Assembly (NCBI GenBank): GCA_028872685.1 | Contig: JAPKEI010000065.1 | Location: forward strand, 1 to 11,060 | DNA length: 11,060 bases | DNA from: Verrucomicrobiota bacterium | GTDB lineage: Bacteria > Verrucomicrobiota > Verrucomicrobiia > Limisphaerales > UBA1100 | Reading direction: 5' to 3' | Shown: positions 6,297 to 11,060 of the stretch, piece by piece | How the letters are laid out: every line of letters starts with the position of its first letter | Position numbering within the stretch: the stretch's first letter is position 1 | Notes under the pieces: generated by a model | What the model was told of the DNA's origin: nothing | Databases searched by the model: none | The model's input: the letters and a program-made list of their open reading frames with translations, nothing else | Position numbers and translations under genes: made by a program

Positions 6297-8147
6297 TCAT
6301 TTTCCTTTTACACCGAATTCTGCAAGAGAGGCCCAGGGACCAGCATTGATTTCGGACAATGCGCGGATGCGGATAAAACGTCCTTTCACAACGGCGCATT
6401 TTAAATCCTGCGGCGATTTGGTTTTCTTTAGCGTGATTTTGAGGGTGGGTGCACCAAAATTTTCCGAATGATTGGAGGCGGTGATTTCGATGTCTTTAAT
6501 GGTTCCGTTCCAACCGGCGTCTTGGCGGGTGAGGAGACGGAAGCCGGTGAGCGTGTGTTCGCGGCCGAGGTCGATGATAAGTTCGTGGGGGTGCTTTTTT
6601 ATTTCGGTTGAAAATTGGGTGTGCCAGATTGTGTTGGCGTCACCATCGATGACGTTGCGGGCGAACTTGCCATTGCCATGGTTTTCGCTGCTCGCACTAA
6701 CGATTTTGAAATTTTTATTGGGCAATAATCCCTTGGTAATCCATTTGGCTTTGCCGGGGCGTTGGGGTGGGCGAGTGGATCCGAATTTAGCGCGACGATC
6801 TTTTTCGTGATTTGCGAGGTCGGCAAAGGTGCCTTCCACAGCGGGCTCGTGTGCGGCGGTGGCGTGGGCTTTGATTTGCGAGAGAATTTCCGGGTTGGCG
6901 GCGGCCACGTTGTGCTCCTCGCTGATGTCCGTTTTTAAGTCGTACAATTCCCAGGGCGCATTGGGGCGCGGACGTACGGCTTTCCAAGCGCCCATGCGCA
7001 CGGCGGATTGGTTGCCGAGTTCCCAATAAAGATATTTGTGCTGAGGTTGCTTGCGTCCGAGAAGTTCGGGCAAAATGGAAATGCCGTCGGTATCCTTCAC
7101 GGCGTGTGTGCCGGTGATTTCGGCGAGGGTGGGCATCACGTCCGGAAAATACCAAAGATGATCGCTGACGCGGCCGGGTTTGATGTTGCCGGGCCAGCGG
7201 ATGGCCATCGGAATGCGTAGGCCACCCTCGTAGAGATTACCTTTGCCGCCGCGAAATTCGACCCCGGTCTTGGGGTTTTTGTTGGCGCTGTGGAGGCCGC
7301 GCGGATGTTCTGCAGTTTTGAAATAATTGTTGCCGCCGTTGTCGCCGCAGAAAAAGACAATGGTGTTTTTGTCGAGATCCAGTTCTTTCAACAGGTCGAG
7401 TACTTGGCCGACTTGGCGATCAACCATACCGACCATCGCAGCGTAGCGCCGCGCAGGTTCGGGCCAGTCTTTATTTTTATAATCAGCCCAGGCGGGGTCG
7501 GAGTCAGGAATGTCAAAAATCCCATGCGGCGGCGTGATGGGGAGGTAACAAAAAAAGGGTTTGTCCTTATTGGTGCGAATGAATTTGAGCGATTCCTCAA
7601 AAATAATATAGTGCGAATATTGCGTACCGGTGCTACCACCTTTGTTTCCAGGCAACGCTACTTCTTCGCTATTTTTGATAATGTAGGGCGGATAATAACT
7701 GTGGGCGTGGACTTGGTCGTAATAACCGAGGAAGACATCGAAACCGTGCTGCTCGGGCACGCCGGTGCTGCCGCGCCCGCCGCAGCCCCATTTACCAAAG
7801 CCTCCGGTGGCATAGCCGCCAGCTTTAAGCATATTGGCGATGGTCTTTTCCTCCGCGCGCAGGGGCGTGCCGCCGCCATTCACGCGTACGGAAGTGTGAC
7901 CGCTGTGCTTGCCGGTCATCAGCACGCAACGCGTGGGCGCACACACCGACGAACCGGCGAGCGCCTGCGTGAACCACATGCCCTCGTTCGCCAGCCGGTC
8001 AATGCGCGGGGTGCTTATGGTTTTACTGCCCATGAACGAGGGTTCAAAATAGCCGAGTTCATCGCACATAATGTAAACGATGTTGGGCTTCGTGGCTGCG
8101 TTTAGGGAAGGCAGGAACAACAGTGCGAGAAAAGAAATTATGCGCAT
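6297..8147 (-). CDS. Type I sulfatase with C-terminal F5/8 type C (discoidin-like) domain
   Basis: The start is placed at the ATG at 8147 because a signal peptide begins there (MRIISFLALLFLPSLNA). The longer frame to 8273 would overlap the upstream gene and has no signal. The product is 616 residues. C-A-P-T-R at 69-73 is the sulfatase signature, and Cys69 is expected to be converted to formylglycine by an enzyme not in this window. Other active-site features are Asp29-Glu30 (MCDELGY, with Glu where Asp-Asp is classic), Lys119 (FGKWG), His208 (PPHG), Asp269-Asn270 (GDNGG) and Lys302 (GGKGNLYEGG). Residues ~475-616 form a beta-sandwich resembling the F5/8 type C domain (SASSENHG, VIDGDANTIWHT, IIDLGREHTLTGFRLL, RFIRIRAL), usually carbohydrate-binding. 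A secreted enzyme removing sulfate from polysaccharides is likely, with substrate unknown. It sits 40 bases after the upstream lipoprotein gene and 46 before DUF1501. Confidence 0.92.
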   Translation of the reverse strand: MRIISFLALLFLPSLNAATKPNIVYIMCDELGYFEPSFMGSKTISTPRIDRLANEGMWFTQALAGSSVCAPTRCVLMTGKHSGHTSVRVNGGGTPLRAEEKTIANMLKAGGYATGGFGKWGCGGRGSTGVPEQHGFDVFLGYYDQVHAHSYYPPYIIKNSEEVALPGNKGGSTGTQYSHYIIFEESLKFIRTNKDKPFFCYLPITPPHGIFDIPDSDPAWADYKNKDWPEPARRYAAMVGMVDRQVGQVLDLLKELDLDKNTIVFFCGDNGGNNYFKTAEHPRGLHSANKNPKTGVEFRGGKGNLYEGGLRIPMAIRWPGNIKPGRVSDHLWYFPDVMPTLAEITGTHAVKDTDGISILPELLGRKQPQHKYLYWELGNQSAVRMGAWKAVRPRPNAPWELYDLKTDISEEHNVAAANPEILSQIKAHATAAHEPAVEGTFADLANHEKDRRAKFGSTRPPQRPGKAKWITKGLLPNKNFKIVSASSENHGNGKFARNVIDGDANTIWHTQFSTEIKKHPHELIIDLGREHTLTGFRLLTRQDAGWNGTIKDIEITASNHSENFGAPTLKITLKKTKSPQDLKCAVVKGRFIRIRALSEINAGPWASLAEFGVKGK

Positions 8148-8187
8148 GGCCGTTTGTGGCACAGTGCGCGGAGCAAGGCAAGGGAGG

Positions 8188-9060
8188 TTAATCGGTTTTG
8201 GGAATCGGTTTGAAGTCCGAGGACTCACTGGAGAAAGTGATGGTGCGTGGCGTCCACAAAACGCGACCCTCAATGAAGGTTGATACGCGGTGGTCGGTCC
8301 AGATTTCCGGGGTGAGGCGTTTTTGGTAGGCGGTGAGCTTGAAGGTCGTCACCGTGGCTGCCAAGCCGCCGATGACGTACAGGGGGTTGGCCAGCACCGC
8401 TTCCACCTTGGCGACTTGGAACTCTTTTTGATCAATCCAAATCTTGATCAGAACGTGTTTCAGCACCTCGTTTGCCATTGCTTCTTTGAAGCGCTTTTCG
8501 GGGTCGTGCAGGAACTGTAAAACATACGATGGGCGGCCGTTGACAGTTTCGATTCCAATCAAATGCGGGATAAATTTGTCATGGTGCTTTTCAATGTTGC
8601 GCACCATGAGGTTAGCATCGCCTTGGCGGTCAGAATCCTCCTTAGATTTTCCGCTGCCCATTATTTTGATTTGGTGTTTATGGATCTCTTTGCGTTCCTT
8701 TTCCACTTGTTCCGGCGTGGGTTTTTTGCCGTCAATCAACAACAGCACGGGATCACGATGATCTGAGAATGATTGAAAGGTTCGGGTCTTGAGGCGTTTC
8801 TTTTTGCCTTCAATTTCATTGATCTCAATTTTTCGTTGGAAGGTAAACACGAGGCCTGCTGCTGTTTTGGATTCCCGTCGTTTTTCCGCCTCGAGCGCTT
8901 TGTTGGAAATTTCCTGCGCGGTCAACAGTCGGGTGTTATTCGTGCCGCCCTCGGTCAGGGGTGCTACGTCCTTGCCGCCAAATGAAATGCAACCGGTGAA
9001 GGTGGCTAAGCCGAAGGCCACAATCATCAACAGCCTTAGAATTTTTGTGATTTTTATCAC
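8188..9060 (-). CDS. Hypothetical lipoprotein, possible LolA-like beta-sheet fold
   Basis: The most likely start is the GTG at 9060, giving MIKITKILRLLMIVAFG and a lipobox-like FTGC with Cys24 (290 residues). Alternatives are a TTG at 9093 and an ATG at 9027 with a weak AAGG site. I do not recognise a named family with certainty. After a linker, the mature protein alternates beta strands with basic segments: LVFTFQRKIEINEI, then RTFQSFSDHRDPVLLLIDGK, a charged helix (EQVEKERKEIHKHQIKI), GRPSYVLQFLHDP, a helix, then VLIKIWIDQKEFQVAKVEA and TTFKLTAYQK. The pattern of a substrate phrase, a 'W-ID-x-x-x-F-x-V-x-K-V-E-A' strand and a final sheet resembles uncharacterised LolA/LolB-like outer-membrane lipoproteins; this is inference. 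It is the first gene of a probable operon with sulfatase and DUF1501, and is divergent from the YceK-like gene with 113 bases between starts. Confidence 0.72.
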   Translation of the reverse strand: MIKITKILRLLMIVAFGLATFTGCISFGGKDVAPLTEGGTNNTRLLTAQEISNKALEAEKRRESKTAAGLVFTFQRKIEINEIEGKKKRLKTRTFQSFSDHRDPVLLLIDGKKPTPEQVEKERKEIHKHQIKIMGSGKSKEDSDRQGDANLMVRNIEKHHDKFIPHLIGIETVNGRPSYVLQFLHDPEKRFKEAMANEVLKHVLIKIWIDQKEFQVAKVEAVLANPLYVIGGLAATVTTFKLTAYQKRLTPEIWTDHRVSTFIEGRVLWTPRTITFSSESSDFKPIPKTD

Positions 9061-9173
9061 GCGGCAGGTTAGTTTTTTTTTCTGAAAAAGCAAAGCCAGA
9101 TTCTAAAATACCCAAAGCATTCTTTCGTACATTTTTGCGTGCCCAAATTGTCGCTGTGCGCTATGCTGGCGGT

Positions 9174-9428
9174 GTGAAAAAAACGAAATTGAAACAAAAT
9201 ATGACGGCGCTCGCACTTGGACTGGCACTGATAGTGGGTGTGGGGTGTTCCTCTATGCAATCACGGACGGTGCTTCACCAAGATGGTCCGTACCCTGGCG
9301 TGCGTAGTCTTGGGCAGAATTACCCCAAGGCTGATTGGGGTGCAGCACGCTATCCTGCAATGCTCATCGACCTTCCGTTTTCGACTGTGTTCGATACATT
9401 AGCGTTGCCGCTGGATTCGCTGGACTAG
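9174..9428 (+). CDS. YceK/YidQ family (DUF1375) small lipoprotein
   Basis: I choose the GTG at 9174 because it starts a proper signal (MKKTKLKQN, then TALALGLALIVGVG). Upstream codons in this frame (TTG at 9135) add an implausible N-terminus. The 84-residue product has Cys25 as probable lipid-modified residue, although the lipobox GVGC is not ideal. The mature part carries the full family signature: YPGVR at 40-44, then ID-LPFS-V-FDTL-LP-D (IDLPFSTVFDTLALPLD, 65-81). E. coli YceK shares YPGV and LDLPFSLVFDTLLLPID. The family is made of small outer-membrane-type lipoproteins of unknown function. The gene is divergent from the 290-residue lipoprotein gene. It converges with the carbonic anhydrase gene across a 254-base spacer that contains an inverted repeat. 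Confidence 0.8.
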   Translation: MKKTKLKQNMTALALGLALIVGVGCSSMQSRTVLHQDGPYPGVRSLGQNYPKADWGAARYPAMLIDLPFSTVFDTLALPLDSLD

Positions 9429-9439
9429 CAGCGGGTTAT

Positions 9440-9503
9440 CCCCAAAAAAGAGTTGGCCGGTGCATAACCACAAACCGGCATCAATTCTGCTTTGCTCTTG
9501 GGG
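9440..9503 (+). terminator. Compound inverted repeat after the YceK-like gene
   Basis: An inner stem GCCGGT (9456-9461) / ACCGGC (9474-9479) with a 12-base loop is nested in an outer pair CCCCAA (9440-9445) / TTGGGG (9498-9503), reinforced by GAG (9450-9452) / CTC (9495-9497). Starting 11 bases after the stop codon of the YceK-like gene, it could act as a terminator or protective 3' hairpin. There is no long T-run, so classic rho-independent termination is unproven. Confidence 0.35.
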
Positions 9504-9686
9504 ATGAAAGAAAATGCCATCGTCGAGAAATCATCCCGCAAGGCCAGTTTCCAGCGCCACCCCAAGCATCGTCTACAGCTCGGCTCCGATGGGCAGCCGG
9601 ATGAGGTGATTGAGCAGTTTTATGACTGGCTGGATCGGCATGGTCACCGCGCTGTGCACGCTCCTGGCTTGGCCATTCGCGACTAG
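9504..9686 (+). CDS. Doubtful short ORF in the YceK-carbonic anhydrase spacer
   Basis: A 60-codon ORF starting at the ATG at 9504 and ending at the CTAG that also supplies the carbonic anhydrase stop on the other strand. The product is polar, with an amphipathic C-terminal part (DEVIEQFYDWLDRHGH) and a basic middle (RKASFQRHPKHRLQLG). It has no signal peptide, no family I recognise and no convincing ribosome binding site; GGGG is too close to the ATG. Codon choice is not obviously unlike that of real genes nearby, which is the only argument for it. It may equally be non-coding spacer or a remnant of a larger gene. Confidence 0.25.
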   Translation: MKENAIVEKSSRKASFQRHPKHRLQLGSDGQPDEVIEQFYDWLDRHGHRAVHAPGLAIRD

Positions 9687-11060
9687 CGCGGTTGTGGGGC
9701 GGGAACAGTTCCGGGTGTTGTTGGCAGCTTAGGTAAACCGATGCCGCCACGTACGCTGATTGACGGGGCGTTAGTTAGCGGCACAGGAATGGTGTTGGGC
9801 AGGAGCTCTGGGGCGGGTCTTGGCACCAACACAGCCGGGGTGAAATCTGTGGGCTTATCTTCATACTTCAGAACAAACCGACGCGCCTTTTTCATTACGG
9901 GCCGAGCATTGTTTGAATAGCGATCGGTAAACACTTTGATTTGTGCGGCGGAAAAATGGATGGGTTCGGACATGACTGTCCATAATACATTTTCACTGCA
10001 GGGAGGGGTGGTGAGCGAGCCGTTGTAACGATAGTATGAGCGTTTACCTGTCGGTGGCACCAGACTCAAAGGGCCGTCGAGGCGGAAGCGGATGCCGCCG
10101 TCATTAGGTTTCACCGCGTTCAAATCTGACCAGAGGTCTTTGATGAATGGATGGGCTTCCGAGCCGGGCTCGATCATCACGCCGACCACCGCCAGCTGAA
10201 CTTGGGGCGCCTGCGGCTTTTCTTTGTGGCCGTCTTCTGGAGCAGGAACGCACGAGTCGCTGTGCGGGGCTTCAGTCACCAACTTGTGGACCAAGTGTAC
10301 TTCCATCTTGGCGGCATGACCATTGAGGGTGTGCTCGCTTTTGGCGTGGAAATGGAACTGAAGCAACTCGTATTTTTGACCGTTGATGACGATGTAATTT
10401 TTATCGTTTTTAATGTCCACTTGAATGGTGTGCCCATTGTCCATCAATAAATGCAGGCCGCCGGAGTAATGAAATTCAATGGGCTTCAGTGTGGGGAGAG
10501 TTAATGTGCGCTCGGGGATGATGTCGATCGGGGACTGGCGGATGCCAGTCTCTGCGAGGGCCCAATCCGCATTCATTTTGTGCCACGCGAAGGGGCCGGT
10601 TTCGCCTTCGTAGGTCCAGTGCGGGTCTTCGCCGTGGCTGATCGCATCGGCCTCGTTGTGGTGGCTTTCCGCGTGGCTCGAATCGGTCGTGTGTTCCTCC
10701 TTGCCGTGGACGGCATCGGCCTTGTGGTCTGTGTGAGATTCCTCGCCGTGAGCATCGTGAGATTCATTGGAGTGCTCATCATCCGGGTGATGGGGCTGCC
10801 CTGCGGGAGCTTCTATGGTGATGGTATTGATATTTGTCGGGACTGCGGAGGTTGCCTCATGCGGAGCCTCGGGAACGGTTCCGTGTGATTCCGTATTCGT
10901 CTGCGCATTGGGCTCAGTTTTGTGACCTTTAGCATGTTCAGTCCCGTGATCGTCGCCGCTGTGAGTGTCTGCGCTGTGAGTGTCTGCGCTGTGAGTGTCT
11001 GCGCTGTGAGTGTCTGCGCCGTGAGTGTCTGCGCCGTGAGTGTCTGCGCCGTGAGTGTCT
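9683..11060 (-). CDS. Alpha-carbonic anhydrase with His-rich repetitive N-terminal arm (5' end outside window)
   Basis: The enzyme interconverts CO2 and bicarbonate using zinc. Counting from the internal ATG at 10576, zinc ligands are His75 and His77 (QFHFHAKSEHT) and His94 (MEVHLVH), with Glu81 and the LTTPP loop (188-192) as expected for alpha-class enzymes. That ATG is not the true start: upstream in-frame codons read DPHWTYEGETGPFAWHK, the conserved beginning of the domain, and the frame stays open to the window edge with no start codon. This adds 161 residues, of which about 145 are a His/Asp/Glu-rich arm with ~25 His. The arm's outer end is a 5-residue tandem repeat (ADTHS/G). The domain has an insert (about 103-125) after the third zinc ligand and lacks the Cys usual near the RQSPIDI motif. 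The C-terminus is a ~55-residue Pro-rich tail. Periplasmic or surface location is inferred; the signal peptide lies outside. Confidence 0.9.
   Translation of the reverse strand, partial: DTHGADTHGADTHGADTHSADTHSADTHSADTHSGDDHGTEHAKGHKTEPNAQTNTESHGTVPEAPHEATSAVPTNINTITIEAPAGQPHHPDDEHSNESHDAHGEESHTDHKADAVHGKEEHTTDSSHAESHHNEADAISHGEDPHWTYEGETGPFAWHKMNADWALAETGIRQSPIDIIPERTLTLPTLKPIEFHYSGGLHLLMDNGHTIQVDIKNDKNYIVINGQKYELLQFHFHAKSEHTLNGHAAKMEVHLVHKLVTEAPHSDSCVPAPEDGHKEKPQAPQVQLAVVGVMIEPGSEAHPFIKDLWSDLNAVKPNDGGIRFRLDGPLSLVPPTGKRSYYRYNGSLTTPPCSENVLWTVMSEPIHFSAAQIKVFTDRYSNNARPVMKKARRFVLKYEDKPTDFTPAVLVPRPAPELLPNTIPVPLTNAPSISVRGGIGLPKLPTTPGTVPAPQPR
10958..11060 (-). repeat. 15-bp in-frame tandem repeat in the carbonic anhydrase gene
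   Basis: Seven head-to-tail copies of a 15-base unit, the last cut by the window edge. On the plus strand units 1-4 (10958-11017) read GCTGTGAGTGTCTGC and units 5-7 read the same with GCC first. On the coding strand this is Ala-Asp-Thr-His-Ser four times and Ala-Asp-Thr-His-Gly in the others. The only difference between units is that one base, so expansion is recent and probably by replication slippage. Being 15 bases long, gain or loss of a unit keeps the frame. Confidence 0.95.

Noticed and set aside
7290..8105. Long plus-strand ORF (271 codons) opposite the sulfatase
   Set aside because: It lies fully inside the antisense of a gene with all sulfatase motifs, and its product shows no family features. 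It is a by-product of the G+C-biased codons of the real gene.
8148..8273. N-terminal extension of the sulfatase to 8273
   Set aside because: It would overlap the end of the upstream lipoprotein gene and place the signal peptide 42 residues inside the protein.
9683..10576. Carbonic anhydrase starting at the ATG at 10576
   Set aside because: This start removes the conserved HWTYEGETG beginning of the domain and any signal peptide. The same frame is open upstream to the window edge.
10958..11060. CRISPR array
   Set aside because: The units are 15 bases and directly adjoining, with no spacers, and they read in frame as protein repeats.

Overview
The window looks like a chromosomal stretch from a heterotrophic bacterium of the PVC group, most likely Verrucomicrobiota, with Planctomycetota as the alternative. 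This is inferred from the mix of protein types: a sulfatase with a C-terminal discoidin-like domain next to a DUF1501 protein, a Tat-exported M19 dipeptidase, a leucine-rich-repeat lipoprotein and several small lipoproteins. Most genes are moderately GC-rich, Shine-Dalgarno sites are mostly weak, and nearly every product carries a signal peptide or lipobox. The window is therefore dominated by envelope and secreted functions. No rRNA, tRNA, insertion sequence or CRISPR array was seen.

Layout. Positions 3-3813 hold three plus-strand genes: the end of a TPR protein, an exported alpha/beta hydrolase of the PHB-depolymerase/prolyl-oligopeptidase type, and an M19 dipeptidase-like protein. A minus-strand LRR lipoprotein (3876-4355) is strikingly AT-rich, with about a third G+C over its counted part. 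A dyad-rich 233-base spacer separates it from a divergent small lipoprotein (4589-4786). Positions 4820-9060 hold a probable minus-strand operon transcribed in the order lipoprotein (LolA-like fold suspected), sulfatase, DUF1501, with gaps of about 40 and 46 bases. A divergent YceK/YidQ-family small lipoprotein follows (9174-9428), then a spacer with a compound inverted repeat and a doubtful 60-codon ORF. The window ends inside a minus-strand alpha-carbonic anhydrase.

The most notable feature is that carbonic anhydrase. A reading that starts at the first ATG (10576) cuts the catalytic domain short. The frame is open without a stop to the window edge, restores the missing start of the domain, and adds at least 145 residues of His/Asp/Glu-rich sequence. 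The outer end of that sequence is a perfect in-frame 15-bp tandem repeat encoding Ala-Asp-Thr-His-Ser/Gly. This gives a carbonic anhydrase with a long, probably metal-binding and length-variable N-terminal arm, an odd cysteine arrangement and a proline-rich tail.

Together the genes suggest a cell that degrades sulfated and other organic polymers outside the cytoplasm (sulfatase, esterase, dipeptidase) and handles CO2/bicarbonate in the periplasm or at the surface. How the genes cooperate is inferred only from their shared export signals and operon-like spacing.
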